DNA from: Oscillospiraceae bacterium
GTDB lineage: Bacteria > Bacillota > Clostridia > Saccharofermentanales > Saccharofermentanaceae
DNA: 64,000 bases
Assembly (NCBI GenBank): GCA_902780785.1
Contig: CACZGS010000004.1
Location: 1-64,000 of the forward strand
Direction: 5' to 3'
This document shows, piece by piece, positions 35,800 to 45,025 of the stretch (position 1 is the stretch's first letter; each line of letters opens with the position of its first letter). The notes below the pieces were generated by a model. The model ran no database searches, was not told the origin of the DNA, and saw nothing but the letters and a program-made list of their open reading frames with translations. Both the position numbers and the translations under genes were made by a program.

Positions 35800-36753
35800 T
35801 TGCAGGGTAAGGTCGGCTATTTTGTCGGTAAACTCATAGAGCTTCTGGTGACACTGCTTCTCGTGTCATTGCTTGTTTTCGCGGCCTTCTCGATAATCCC
35901 CGGCGACACCGCAAGAGTAATGTTGGGACCCGAAGCTTCAGAGGCACAGGTCAATCTCTTAAGGGCCCAGTTAGGCCTGGACAAGCCCCTTGTGGCACGC
36001 TATTTCTCATGGCTCTTCGGGATCCTCACGTTTAATCCCGGAACTTCATATGCATACAACATGAGTGTCGGAGAGCTCATCGCACAAAGGCTCCCCGTCA
36101 CGATCGGCATGAGCGCCATCGCAATGTTAATGGTCATCCTGATCTCCTATCCGCTCGCTGTATTGAGTGCCCGCAAACCCGGACGCTTAGGCGACCAGAT
36201 ATGCTCGGTCATAGGCCATGTCCTCTTTGCGATCCCGCCTTATGTCGCATCGCTCCTTTTGATCCTTCTGGCAAGCTCTTTGTTCTCGCTCGTTACCGTC
36301 GGCAACTACGTAATGCCTTCCGATGACTTCTTCGGCTATATCGGATGTCTTCTGCTGCCGTCATTTGCCGTCGCCCTTCCCAAGATCGCAATGAGCTTCA
36401 AGTTCTTAAGATCTTCGATAATCGAACAGAGGGCATCTGACTACGTGCGCACTTCAAAGAGCCACGGCCTTTCTGACCTGAAGATACTTGCCCGTCACGT
36501 TCTTCCGAACTCCAACGTATCTTCGATCACGATAATCTCGATAATCTTATCCGACATCCTGGGCGGAAGCCTTATCGTCGAGCAGGTATTCAACCTTCCC
36601 GGCTTAGGCCGCCTCCTGCTGTCGGCAATATCCAGAAGAGACTTCCCGCTGCTCTCGGGCATCGTCTTCTATCTTGCGTTCATAACAGTACTTCTGTACT
36701 TCTTATCCGATATCCTGGCCGCCATCACCGATCCCAGGATCAGGCTTAAGTAA
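35800..36753 (+). CDS. ABC importer permease (DppB/OppB type)
   Basis: 317 residues; starts at TTG, supported by AGGGGGA 8 bases upstream. Six membrane spans with the N-terminal IPGDTARVMLGPEAS loop typical of DppB-like permeases and the EAA-like cytoplasmic loop (EQRASDYVRTSKSHGLSDLKILARHVLPN). Pairs with the next gene to form the transmembrane channel for peptide-type solutes. Followed after 15 bp by the second permease. Confidence 0.94.
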   Translation: MQGKVGYFVGKLIELLVTLLLVSLLVFAAFSIIPGDTARVMLGPEASEAQVNLLRAQLGLDKPLVARYFSWLFGILTFNPGTSYAYNMSVGELIAQRLPVTIGMSAIAMLMVILISYPLAVLSARKPGRLGDQICSVIGHVLFAIPPYVASLLLILLASSLFSLVTVGNYVMPSDDFFGYIGCLLLPSFAVALPKIAMSFKFLRSSIIEQRASDYVRTSKSHGLSDLKILARHVLPNSNVSSITIISIILSDILGGSLIVEQVFNLPGLGRLLLSAISRRDFPLLSGIVFYLAFITVLLYFLSDILAAITDPRIRLK

Positions 36754-36768
36754 GGGGGATCTGCAAGT

Positions 36769-37611
36769 ATGGAAACTGTCAGACATAATAAATACAGATC
36801 TCCTGAAGCATCCGCCTTCTATACGGCGGGCCTTACACTTTTGGGAATAGTCGTTGTCACGTTCATCATCTCTTTGTTCTGGACACCCTATTCTCCCGAG
36901 GCAACAGATGCTTCGGCTAAGCTCCTTGCACCCTGCCTCGAGCACCCGTTCGGAACGGATAATTTCGGAAGAGATGTCCTGTCACGCGTTATGGCCGCAT
37001 CGAAATACACGATCTATATCTCGGCCGCAGGCGTTGCTATATCTCTCATCTTAGGCACGGTCGCAGGCATTCCCGCAGGCTACTTCGGCGGTTACATCGA
37101 CAAGGGAATAATGCTCCTCGGCAACAGCATAATGTGCTTTCCGGGAATCCTCCTGGCACTCGTGGCAGTAGCTGTTTTCGGAGCCTCCGTAACCAATGTA
37201 ATCTGGGCGTTGGGCCTCGTCTTCGCGCCGACCTTCGCGAGGGTATGCCGTGTCGGCACAATGGAAATAAAAGAATTGGATTATATAACGCACGCGCGCG
37301 TAATGGGTGTTAAGCCCTACCGCATCATGGCGATGCACATATTCCCTAATCTGGTTCCCCAGCTCCTGCCCGCAACGGTCATCGGCCTTGCCAACATGAC
37401 GTTGTTCGAATCAGGCATGAGCTATCTGGGACTTGGCGTGCAGCCGCCGGATGCTTCATTCGGAAAGATGCTCTCGGACAGCCAGGCATATATCCGCGTA
37501 GCTCCCTGGCTCGTCGTTTTCCCTGCCCTGATGCTGGTCTTCTACATACTGGGTCTCTACTTCATTTCAGAGGGACTCCGCGTCAACCTCGCGAAAGGAG
37601 GCAAGAGATGA
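36769..37611 (+). CDS. ABC importer permease (DppC/OppC type)
   Basis: 280 residues. N-terminal span followed by HPFGTDNFGRDVLSRVMAAS, the signature of DppC/OppC subunits, then five further spans and the ATPase-contact loop (YITHARVMGVKPYRIMAMHIFPN). AAGGGGGA lies upstream of the ATG. Its last 4 bases overlap the start of the ATPase gene (ATGA). Confidence 0.95.
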   Translation: METVRHNKYRSPEASAFYTAGLTLLGIVVVTFIISLFWTPYSPEATDASAKLLAPCLEHPFGTDNFGRDVLSRVMAASKYTIYISAAGVAISLILGTVAGIPAGYFGGYIDKGIMLLGNSIMCFPGILLALVAVAVFGASVTNVIWALGLVFAPTFARVCRVGTMEIKELDYITHARVMGVKPYRIMAMHIFPNLVPQLLPATVIGLANMTLFESGMSYLGLGVQPPDASFGKMLSDSQAYIRVAPWLVVFPALMLVFYILGLYFISEGLRVNLAKGGKR

Positions 37612-39254
37612 CCCGCCACATACACATCGTTAAGGTCCATCACCTGACTCTCTCTTTCCCGACGCGTAAGAATCCCAATCCGAAGCCGGTATTGGATGAC
37701 GTTGATTTCGGTATCAGAGACGGCGAGATCTTAGGCCTCATCGGCAACTCCGGATGCGGCAAGACCATGACTTCGCTTGCTATCGCAGGCCTGCTTCCTG
37801 AGAATGCCGAGATCACTTCAGGCTCCATTAAGTTCGCCGGCAAGAATCTCCTTGAGATGAGTCCCAAGGAACGCCGCGCCATGCTCGGAAAAGACATCGG
37901 CATGATCTTCCAGGAACCGTCGACAGCTTTGGATCCTCTCATGGTAATAGGAAAGCAGCTCGAAGAAGTCCTTACGGCGCACAAGGAAAACAATCAGTCA
38001 AAAGAAGAACGCCGCAAGGCGATAATCGATATGCTGAAGCTCGTAGGCTTCCCGAACGCTGAAGAGATAATGACGCGCTATCCGCACCAGTTATCGGGCG
38101 GCCAGCGTCAGAGAGTCCTCATTGCAGGCGCCGCACTCCTCAAGCCGCGCCTTCTCATCTGTGACGAGCCTACTTCATCACTCGATACGGTTACGACCAT
38201 TTCCATTCTGGAACTCCTTAAAGAGCTCTGCCACGATCTGCACATAACGATCCTTTTCATATCACATGACCTCTCTGTCGTAAGAGGCTTCTGCGACCGC
38301 GTAATGGTCATGAGAGACGGTAAGATCGTCGACAGGGATACGGCATCGGATATCCTCACAAATCCCCGAAATGCCTTCACCGCAGAGCTTCTGACCAACG
38401 CAAGGCTCGACACGAGGATACTCGGCTTAGAGCCCGTTAAGGTCGACTATGAGAAAGAACCCGTCCTTACGGCAAAGGATATTACCGCGGGCTACGGAAG
38501 GTCACTTTTCGAGAGCATAAAGAACAGAAAAGCAAAAGACGGCGGCGTCAATATGGTCCTCAAGGGCGTCTCGCTCGATGTCTATCCGAACGAGATCTTA
38601 GGCCTAATCGGCGGCTCCGGTTCAGGCAAGACCACGCTCATAAGATCACTCTTAGGGCTTCTGCCCCACCAAGGCACGGTCAGCATAAAGAGCGACAGAA
38701 TCGGCGTTATCTTCCAGGATCCCGTCTCCTGCTTAAATCCTGCGCACACGATCAAGTGGCACATGATGGAAGCTTTGAACGCTTCTTCACGAGCAAACGA
38801 GATCAAGGGCACAGGAACATATGAAGAGCGCAAGGCCAAAGCCCTCGCACGCATCATTGAGGTGCTCGATATATGCGGTCTTGAAGAAAAGCATTTAACG
38901 CGCCACCCTAATGAACTCTCGGGCGGTCAGCGCCAGCGTGTCGCTATCGCGATGTGTCTTATTCAGGATCCGTCCCTCATCATTGCGGACGAGCCTTTCT
39001 CATCTTTGGATGCAAGTTCTTCAGCAGAGCTCTTAAAACTCGTTACGGACATCAACAGGGAGCAGCACACCGCGTTCCTTCTCATCACGCACAACATCCA
39101 CATCGTAAGACAGATAGCGCCAAGGGTCATCGTCATGAGCGACGGTGTGATCTGCGAAGAAGGCATAACAGCCGATGTCTTAAACGATCCGAAGTCCAAA
39201 GCCGCTTCCGCGCTCCTTGCGGCAGAGCGTCAGATACACGGCAGCTTATCCTGA
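37608..39254 (+). CDS. Fused double ATPase of the peptide-type importer (DppD-DppF fusion)
   Basis: 548 residues with two complete ABC ATPase domains. First: Walker A GNSGCGKT, signature LSGGQRQRV, Walker B LLICDEPTSSLD. Second: GGSGSGKTT, LSGGQRQRVAIA, LIIADEPFSSLD. In most peptide importers these are two genes (D and F); single-chain versions such as GsiA or YejF are known. Both domains look competent for ATP hydrolysis. It completes the importer encoded from 34136. Confidence 0.95.
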   Translation: MTRHIHIVKVHHLTLSFPTRKNPNPKPVLDDVDFGIRDGEILGLIGNSGCGKTMTSLAIAGLLPENAEITSGSIKFAGKNLLEMSPKERRAMLGKDIGMIFQEPSTALDPLMVIGKQLEEVLTAHKENNQSKEERRKAIIDMLKLVGFPNAEEIMTRYPHQLSGGQRQRVLIAGAALLKPRLLICDEPTSSLDTVTTISILELLKELCHDLHITILFISHDLSVVRGFCDRVMVMRDGKIVDRDTASDILTNPRNAFTAELLTNARLDTRILGLEPVKVDYEKEPVLTAKDITAGYGRSLFESIKNRKAKDGGVNMVLKGVSLDVYPNEILGLIGGSGSGKTTLIRSLLGLLPHQGTVSIKSDRIGVIFQDPVSCLNPAHTIKWHMMEALNASSRANEIKGTGTYEERKAKALARIIEVLDICGLEEKHLTRHPNELSGGQRQRVAIAMCLIQDPSLIIADEPFSSLDASSSAELLKLVTDINREQHTAFLLITHNIHIVRQIAPRVIVMSDGVICEEGITADVLNDPKSKAASALLAAERQIHGSLS

Positions 39255-39277
39255 TATTTCTCTGTAAACGCAAGACA

Positions 39278-39297
39278 GGCTGCTCCGGAGAGCAGCC
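39278..39297 (+). terminator. Hairpin after the importer operon
   Basis: Perfect 8-bp GC-rich stem with CGGA loop, but no T-run follows. A second, AT-rich 8-bp hairpin (39317-39337) lies 20 bp on. Either could end the importer transcript. Confidence 0.45.
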
Positions 39298-39379
39298 CAT
39301 CTCAAGGGTGATCTATATAAAGTGAATGCCACTTTATGACTATTTAATTGAATCTTCCCTTTCCTCTGAACCGGTATGA

Positions 39380-40129
39380 TCAGTTCAATGTTAATCCGGT
39401 ATTATTCTTAAGATTGGTGATATCGTTTGAGCTGAGAGTATACGTACCCTCATAATTGTAACCTGTTACCTGTGTAGCAACCCAGCCGTTACCGTCAATA
39501 ACCTTCATCGTATAAGTGTTATTGGTCTTTGTAATCGAGACTGTTACGGTATCTCTATCCGGAGTATTATTATTCCAACCATCGGTAAATACAACGGTAA
39601 CCGTGTTATCTCCGGTGGAAGTAATGTTCATTACGCCGGGCTTTCCGTTATTGTAATAATCAACATATCCGTTATTTGCCGTTGCAAAACCGGTACCACC
39701 GCCGCCGGTCGAACCCGTAGTAGGTGTAGGTGCAGTCGTAGATGTCGGTAAAGGTGTGGATGTTGCCGACGGTTTTGTTGTAGGTGTAGGTGAAGTACTG
39801 CTGTCATCACCCTCTGAAGGTGCGTCTGTAGGTGTAGGGGAAGGCATGGGGGTGTTCGTGTGAACGGGCTTGTACATTGATACATCGAAGAAATTCGCTG
39901 CGTCCTTTGTCAGCTCGTCGATCTCTTCCCAGGCTTCTGCTTCGAATAATTCCTTACCGCTCTCGTCACGTCCGTGCTTAGCTTTAACATCGTCGGAATT
40001 CTTTCTTGCGTTTTCAAGGACTACTGCAACGCCGACGAATGCGGCTGATGCGATAATGACCATGATAGCTACGACTATAATGATCTCGGTGAGGGTAAAG
40101 CCCCTCTTGCTAACTCTCATCTTTTTCAT
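39380..40129 (-). CDS. Type IV prepilin-like protein with Thr/Pro-rich stalk
   Basis: 249 residues from the ATG at 40129 (GGGAG 10 bases upstream). The class III signal is canonical: KRG then FTLTE with Glu at +5, and a hydrophobic helix (IIIVVAIMVIIASAAFVGVAVVL). After a ~50-residue charged segment comes a Thr/Ser/Pro linker (NTPMPSPTPTDAP... about 90-150), then a ~95-residue beta-rich C-terminal domain with many Asn and Gly. No pilus ATPase, PilC, PilD or other pilin lies nearby, so it must rely on a machine elsewhere. The Thr/Pro linker is unusual for a pilin and resembles those of other surface proteins in this window. It has its own promoter. Confidence 0.85.
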   Translation of the reverse strand: MKKMRVSKRGFTLTEIIIVVAIMVIIASAAFVGVAVVLENARKNSDDVKAKHGRDESGKELFEAEAWEEIDELTKDAANFFDVSMYKPVHTNTPMPSPTPTDAPSEGDDSSTSPTPTTKPSATSTPLPTSTTAPTPTTGSTGGGGTGFATANNGYVDYYNNGKPGVMNITSTGDNTVTVVFTDGWNNNTPDRDTVTVSITKTNNTYTMKVIDGNGWVATQVTGYNYEGTYTLSSNDITNLKNNTGLTLN

Positions 40130-40175
40130 ATAGATCACGCTCCCTTTAATCAACTTCTTCTTCGCTGATACCACT

Positions 40176-40205
40176 ATTATAAGGGAGCAATTTTTGACAA
40201 TTCAA
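40176..40205 (-). promoter_or_regulatory. Promoter of the prepilin-like gene
   Basis: Minus-strand TTGAAT (40200-40205) and TATAAT (40176-40181) with an 18-bp spacer, 47 bp before the ATG. Confidence 0.65.
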
Positions 40206-40257
40206 TCACCAGAATATTGAAATTATGAGAGCGTTTTGAACAATGTGTAACTAACCG

Positions 40258-41643
40258 TTAAACTGATTTTGTCGAAATGAATCTTCGCGCTTCATTGAGC
40301 AGGGCATCCTTATTATTAGGGCACCTTTCCTCAAGATAGCTGTAGAAGACCTGATATAATACCGCGCCTACTTCAGGACCCTCTTTGACGCCCAGCGCGA
40401 TGATGTCCTTACCGTCTATGTCGAGATCCTTTATCTCGAAGACCGCACCTGAAGCTATAAGCTCCTCCGATATTCTGTTGAGCTCTTCAAGGCGGCTCAT
40501 GCGTTCAAGTCCCAAAGGCGAATGCGCAAGGATATCCGCTCTCTGTAATATCTTCAGTTTATTAAGGATATCCATGGGATACTGGCACATGAACTTGTGA
40601 ACTCTTATCCTGGTTGGCTTCAGATAAGTATCGTGAAGTTTTACGAGGAGACATACATTGGTAACAAACTGCTTCGAACATTTAAGTCCGGTGAGCACTC
40701 TCTCCGCGATTTCTTCGCTTACGAGCGGATGGCCCTTCATGTGACCTGTGCCTTCTTCATCGAGCACAAAGCATTCAGGCTTTCCGAGATCGTGGAAAAG
40801 AGCTGCCATGGCAAGCTCGGGATCCCTGCCCAGACCCTCAACAAACGGTATCTCCGAAAGAACATCAAGCGTATGCTCCAGCACGTCCCTGTCGTGGTAT
40901 TCCGATCTCTGGTCGAACCCTCTGCAGAGCGCGATCTCCGGAATGATTACACTCATGACCTTCCAGCCTGTCCTTATTGCCTGAGGCGCATACCTGCCTG
41001 TTACTATTCCTATAAGCTCGGCCGCGATCCTCTCGCCTGATATCTTCTTTAATTCTTCGCAATGGGTCTCCATCGCAAGAAGCGTATTTGGTTCAATATC
41101 AAAACCCAATCTCGAACAGAACCTGATACCTCTTAAGATCCTCAATGCGTCTTCTTCAAAGCGCGCGGCGGGATCTCCGACAGTTCTGATAATGTGGTTT
41201 GCCGCATCAGCCTGTCCGCCTTCAGGATCATGGATGACACCGTCGGCATCCATGTACATCGCATTTATCGTGAAGTCTCTTCTTTTGACATCCTCTTCTA
41301 TCGATGTCTTGAAAGATACTTCATCAGGCCTTCTTAAGTCAGAATATGCACCGTCTTCGCGGAAGGTCGTTACTTCGACGTTGCCGTCTTCCGTTATGGC
41401 AGTCACCGTGCCGTGCTTTATTCCGTTGTCGTAATAGGGAATCCCGGCTCTTTTGAAGATGTCCAGGGTCTCTTCAGGTCTTGCGGAAGTTGCCACATCA
41501 TAATCGTGGGGAACAGTACCCAGAACGATATCGCGCACTGCGCCGCCGGCCACGTAAGCCTTGTGGCCTTCCTTTTCGAGCAATTCAAGGATGCTTCCGA
41601 CGTATCCGGGTATCCTTTTCTCTGTCGCAGGAACATCGTTCAT
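40258..41643 (-). CDS. cca: CCA tRNA nucleotidyltransferase
   Basis: 461 residues. N-terminal nucleotidyltransferase signature AYVAGGAVRDIVLGTVPHDYDVAT with the metal-binding DYD, then KRRDFTINAM and the ALRILRGIRFCSRLGF segment that recognises ATP/CTP. An HD-type domain follows (FHDLGKPECF, HDRDVLEHTLDVL). It adds or repairs the tRNA 3' CCA end. No Shine-Dalgarno is visible before the ATG; a TATTAT about 7 bases upstream raises the possibility of a leaderless message. It is divergent from the GH31-family gene, 119 bp apart. Confidence 0.95.
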   Translation of the reverse strand: MNDVPATEKRIPGYVGSILELLEKEGHKAYVAGGAVRDIVLGTVPHDYDVATSARPEETLDIFKRAGIPYYDNGIKHGTVTAITEDGNVEVTTFREDGAYSDLRRPDEVSFKTSIEEDVKRRDFTINAMYMDADGVIHDPEGGQADAANHIIRTVGDPAARFEEDALRILRGIRFCSRLGFDIEPNTLLAMETHCEELKKISGERIAAELIGIVTGRYAPQAIRTGWKVMSVIIPEIALCRGFDQRSEYHDRDVLEHTLDVLSEIPFVEGLGRDPELAMAALFHDLGKPECFVLDEEGTGHMKGHPLVSEEIAERVLTGLKCSKQFVTNVCLLVKLHDTYLKPTRIRVHKFMCQYPMDILNKLKILQRADILAHSPLGLERMSRLEELNRISEELIASGAVFEIKDLDIDGKDIIALGVKEGPEVGAVLYQVFYSYLEERCPNNKDALLNEARRFISTKSV

Positions 41644-41704
41644 ATAGCAATAATACCATTAGAATCGTCATATTCTTGAAATAATATATACGCACGTGTT
41701 TAGT

Positions 41705-41710
41705 TATAAT
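41705..41710 (+). promoter_or_regulatory. Candidate -10 box of the GH31-family gene
   Basis: TATAAT 52 bp before the ATG at 41763. The only nearby -35-like TTGAAA (41676-41681) is 23 bp away, so the promoter call is weak. Confidence 0.4.
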
Positions 41711-41762
41711 GAATTTGTTTGCTATCAAACGTTCTTTATATGTTCTTAATTGGAGGGGTAAT

Positions 41763-44054
41763 ATGTTCTTTACTAGAAAGCCTTATCAGATCGATTCCGT
41801 CTACTACGTCGACAACACATTGAAGATCGGCTGCGACTGCCAGGCGTTTTCAGAAACTCTTACAGGCTGTAAGGACTGCTTCAAGGATGCAAAGGGAAGG
41901 ATCACCGTATCAGTCTTCTCTCCTGCAAATAACATCATCTCCATTAAGGTATTAAGCCATCACGCCGAGCCAAAGACAAAAGGTTATTCGGTAATCGAGC
42001 TCGCTCCTTCCGGATTCGGAACATTAGATGATTCAGGCGATTATTTCGTATTTAAGAGCGGCCATCTTGAAGCAAGGATCAGCAAGAAGATCTTTGAGAT
42101 CAAGTTCTACTACTGCGGTTCCGAACTCCTCTGCCAGAACGCAAACATGCCGATCTACTATAAGACAGACTCAGGTTCCGAGAGTTACTACACGCTCTCT
42201 TCCAATGCCATTCTCGGCGCTTCCGTCGACCTGAAGCCGAAGGAAAATATTTACGGCCTCGGCGGCGCAGGCGCATCCATCATCCGCAACGGCCAGATCG
42301 TTAAGTGCAACACTATAGAATCCAGAGCAGGTGCGGAGCATATTCCGTTCATTCTCTCAGGTTCCAAATACGGACTGTTCGTTAATACAAACCGCCCCGT
42401 TACTTTCGACGTCGGTTCCGACAGCGGATCACTGAAGTTCGAAGTTGAGGGCGAGGAACTGGAATACAGCATCATCGCAGGCGACACTTCCTTGCAGATC
42501 CTTGAGATCTTCAGCCAGCTCAACGGCCGCATCCCTGCCCTCTCATATGCTACGGGCGGAATCGCCGTCGCATTAAATGACGACGAGAAGCTGACCGCAC
42601 AGCAGATCCTCGATTCCGTAAAGAATGCAAAGGCTGCAGGCGTTAACATCAAGGAACTCTGGATCGGTAATTCATGGCGTCCTGATTATGCTCCTTACGG
42701 ATTCACCTTTGACGCCGTAAGATTCCCTGATCCCGCCGGTTTTGCAAAAGCGATCGCCGACATGGGCATCATCCTTGGTCTGTCCGTAAATCCTTTCGTA
42801 TCCGAAAGAGCACCGGAATTCATCGAACTTCTCGACTCCGGACTCCTCGTATCGTTCCCTGACGGCAGAGCCGTACTCTGCGATGCCGAGAAGGGCGGCG
42901 TTGCGATGCTCGACCTCAATATTCCTGAAGCAAGAAGCTGGTTCATCAACGCATGCTCAGCTTTGGCAAGGGAAGGCTTCTCCGTTTTCGAATCCAACTA
43001 CACATATTCAATGACGCAGGCCTTCGAAAAGGCCAGCGGCAAGCGTGACTATCTCCTGAACTTCACGAGCATCCTCAATTCCGCATTAAGCGACGTATCC
43101 GCAAGAGAGCGCGGACGCTACGGTTCATTCATAATCTCAGACTCAATAAGCTCAGGCGACCAGCAGTCACCTTACAGCAACATCTACACAACATTGAAGG
43201 CTGATTTCTGCGACCTCAATGCAGCTATCAAGAATGCAGTCTCTTACGGTCTTACGGGCTTCGGCGGGATCAACATCGATATCCCCGAACAGGAATTAAA
43301 TGACCCTAAGCTCTTCGACCGCTATGTCGGATTTGCGGCTTACGTTCCTCACGCAAGATTCAAGGGTACTTTGAAGTTCCTTGAGAATGCAAGGACTTTG
43401 GAATCTATCAGGGCATTCTCCGCTATAAGGACAGGCCTTGCTCCTTATAACTATTCAAGCCTCTGCGAGAGCGTTAAATACGGAACACCCGTTATCCGCG
43501 CCATGTCTCTGGAATTTACCGGCGACCCTGTCGCAGAGACCATAGATTCGGAATACATGTTCGGCGCATCGATGCTTGTAACACCTGTCGTCTCACCTGC
43601 TGACAGTGTAAGAGTCTATATTCCTTCCGGCGTATGGACAGACTTCATGACTCACGAGAAGCTCCAGGGACCGCGCTTCATCAGCCGCAAGGTAATTGCA
43701 AATTCCGTTCCGGTATTCGTCCGTCCGAATTCGATCATCCCCACAAGGACACCTGATTCCAACAGCGGCATCGGTTCTTTGGACAACCTCACGTTCACAT
43801 GCTTCGGCTTGGGCCAGGGCACTCCTGCAGTCTGTGAAGTATTTGCTGACGGCGGACAGGGTTCGGGCATCATCACGGCTGAAGTATCCGGCAACAAGAT
43901 CACCGTACGCACCCAGAATCTGGGCGGCACAAAGCATCTTATCCTCTCCGGAATATTCAATGTTGTAGGCTTGTCTGAATCAGTGCCGGAGAAGCTCAGC
44001 TACGGCACATCGATTGAATTCTTAAGCAACGAACTTGTTATCAGCCTTGGCTGA
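41763..44054 (+). CDS. Glycoside hydrolase family 31 protein lacking both catalytic aspartates
   Basis: 763 residues from the ATG at 41763 (TGGAGGGG upstream). GH31 organisation: beta-rich N-terminal domain with GLGGAGASIIRNGQ, a barrel with GVNIKELWIGNSWRPDY and FPDPAGFAKAIADMGI, GLTGFGG, then beta domains. In active members the nucleophile is Asp in GVDCFKTDFGE; the aligned segment here is GFSVFESNYTY with N412. The acid/base Asp of AGSQRYPVHWGGD aligns to T476 in SGDQQSPYSNIYT. The 64-residue spacing agrees with the family, so the alignment is credible. No signal peptide, so cytosolic. It may bind rather than cleave alpha-glycosides. Confidence 0.75.
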   Translation: MFFTRKPYQIDSVYYVDNTLKIGCDCQAFSETLTGCKDCFKDAKGRITVSVFSPANNIISIKVLSHHAEPKTKGYSVIELAPSGFGTLDDSGDYFVFKSGHLEARISKKIFEIKFYYCGSELLCQNANMPIYYKTDSGSESYYTLSSNAILGASVDLKPKENIYGLGGAGASIIRNGQIVKCNTIESRAGAEHIPFILSGSKYGLFVNTNRPVTFDVGSDSGSLKFEVEGEELEYSIIAGDTSLQILEIFSQLNGRIPALSYATGGIAVALNDDEKLTAQQILDSVKNAKAAGVNIKELWIGNSWRPDYAPYGFTFDAVRFPDPAGFAKAIADMGIILGLSVNPFVSERAPEFIELLDSGLLVSFPDGRAVLCDAEKGGVAMLDLNIPEARSWFINACSALAREGFSVFESNYTYSMTQAFEKASGKRDYLLNFTSILNSALSDVSARERGRYGSFIISDSISSGDQQSPYSNIYTTLKADFCDLNAAIKNAVSYGLTGFGGINIDIPEQELNDPKLFDRYVGFAAYVPHARFKGTLKFLENARTLESIRAFSAIRTGLAPYNYSSLCESVKYGTPVIRAMSLEFTGDPVAETIDSEYMFGASMLVTPVVSPADSVRVYIPSGVWTDFMTHEKLQGPRFISRKVIANSVPVFVRPNSIIPTRTPDSNSGIGSLDNLTFTCFGLGQGTPAVCEVFADGGQGSGIITAEVSGNKITVRTQNLGGTKHLILSGIFNVVGLSESVPEKLSYGTSIEFLSNELVISLG

Positions 44055-45015
44055 CGATAGGAACAGAATCAAAGTAATCTATAAGATCTTTAAAATACTC
44101 TTCCTTCACGGGCTCATTCTGGATCTCGTGACGGTAAGGGCCATAGTTCTTTGACTTGAGATTGGCGCCTGCATCCTTCATCCTGGCGATGACCTTTTCG
44201 ACGCCTGCGGCATAGCTTCCTACAGGGTCCTCACTGCCATAGGTAAAGAAGCAGGGACGGTCGGGAATAAGCGCGTACGCTTCTTCGCTCTGCATGAACG
44301 CGATAAGGCCGAACAATGTCTTGAAGCCTTCTCCCGTAAAGTAGAATCCGCACATCGGATCGTCGATATATTTCTGTACTTCCTCAGGAACAGTGGACAG
44401 CCAGTCGTAGCTCGTCCTCGGATCCTTGATGCGCTTTGTATAGGTTCCGAAAGCGATATAGCTTAAGAGCTTGTTCTTTTTCTTTGCGCCTCCGAAAACA
44501 CATGCCATGCTTGCAAGGAACTTGCCCATGCCGACAGCGGGGTTGGGGCCCATTGTCGATGAGAAGACAAATCCGTCAAAGCGTCTGCTGTATCTCGGTG
44601 TGGAGAAGATGGACCTTACTACAAAAGATCCCATCGAATGTCCATAGAGGATATATTTGAGGCCTTCCCTTCCGAAGCGCTCGACCGCATATTCATGAAG
44701 GCCCATCTCATCTGTGAGGATAACCTTCCATGCGTCCTTAACGCCTCCGAAATAGCCCTTCGGATAGCCTGCGTCCTTATTGAGATAATACGTCTGGCCG
44801 TGACCTGCCATGTCCATTCCGCATACGTGGTAGCCTGCTTCATTGAACTTTTGGATCATCTCTTCGTAGCGCTCCAGATATTCAGCCATTCCGTGGCAGA
44901 TCTGGACGACACCCTTTATCTCGGGAGCTGATGACGGATAAAAGAATCCTACGATCTTAAAGCCGTTTCCGATCGAACTTACGAATTCTTTTCTCTCGGG
45001 ATTGAGTAGTGACAT
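44041..45015 (-). CDS. Alpha/beta hydrolase (serine aminopeptidase/monoacylglycerol lipase-like)
   Basis: 324 residues. Oxyanion-hole region VVQICHGMAEYLERY, nucleophile elbow GHSMGS, catalytic Asp in SEDPVGSY and His in YGPYRHEIQNE. This matches the hydrolase_4 (S33-like) group that cleaves acyl esters; the substrate is unknown. AGGAGGA lies before the ATG. Its 3' end overlaps that of the convergent GH31-family gene by 14 bp. It follows the zinc peptidase gene by 10 bp and is probably co-transcribed with it. Confidence 0.9.
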   Translation of the reverse strand: MSLLNPERKEFVSSIGNGFKIVGFFYPSSAPEIKGVVQICHGMAEYLERYEEMIQKFNEAGYHVCGMDMAGHGQTYYLNKDAGYPKGYFGGVKDAWKVILTDEMGLHEYAVERFGREGLKYILYGHSMGSFVVRSIFSTPRYSRRFDGFVFSSTMGPNPAVGMGKFLASMACVFGGAKKKNKLLSYIAFGTYTKRIKDPRTSYDWLSTVPEEVQKYIDDPMCGFYFTGEGFKTLFGLIAFMQSEEAYALIPDRPCFFTYGSEDPVGSYAAGVEKVIARMKDAGANLKSKNYGPYRHEIQNEPVKEEYFKDLIDYFDSVPIVSQG

Positions 45016-45025
45016 TGGGTCCTCC

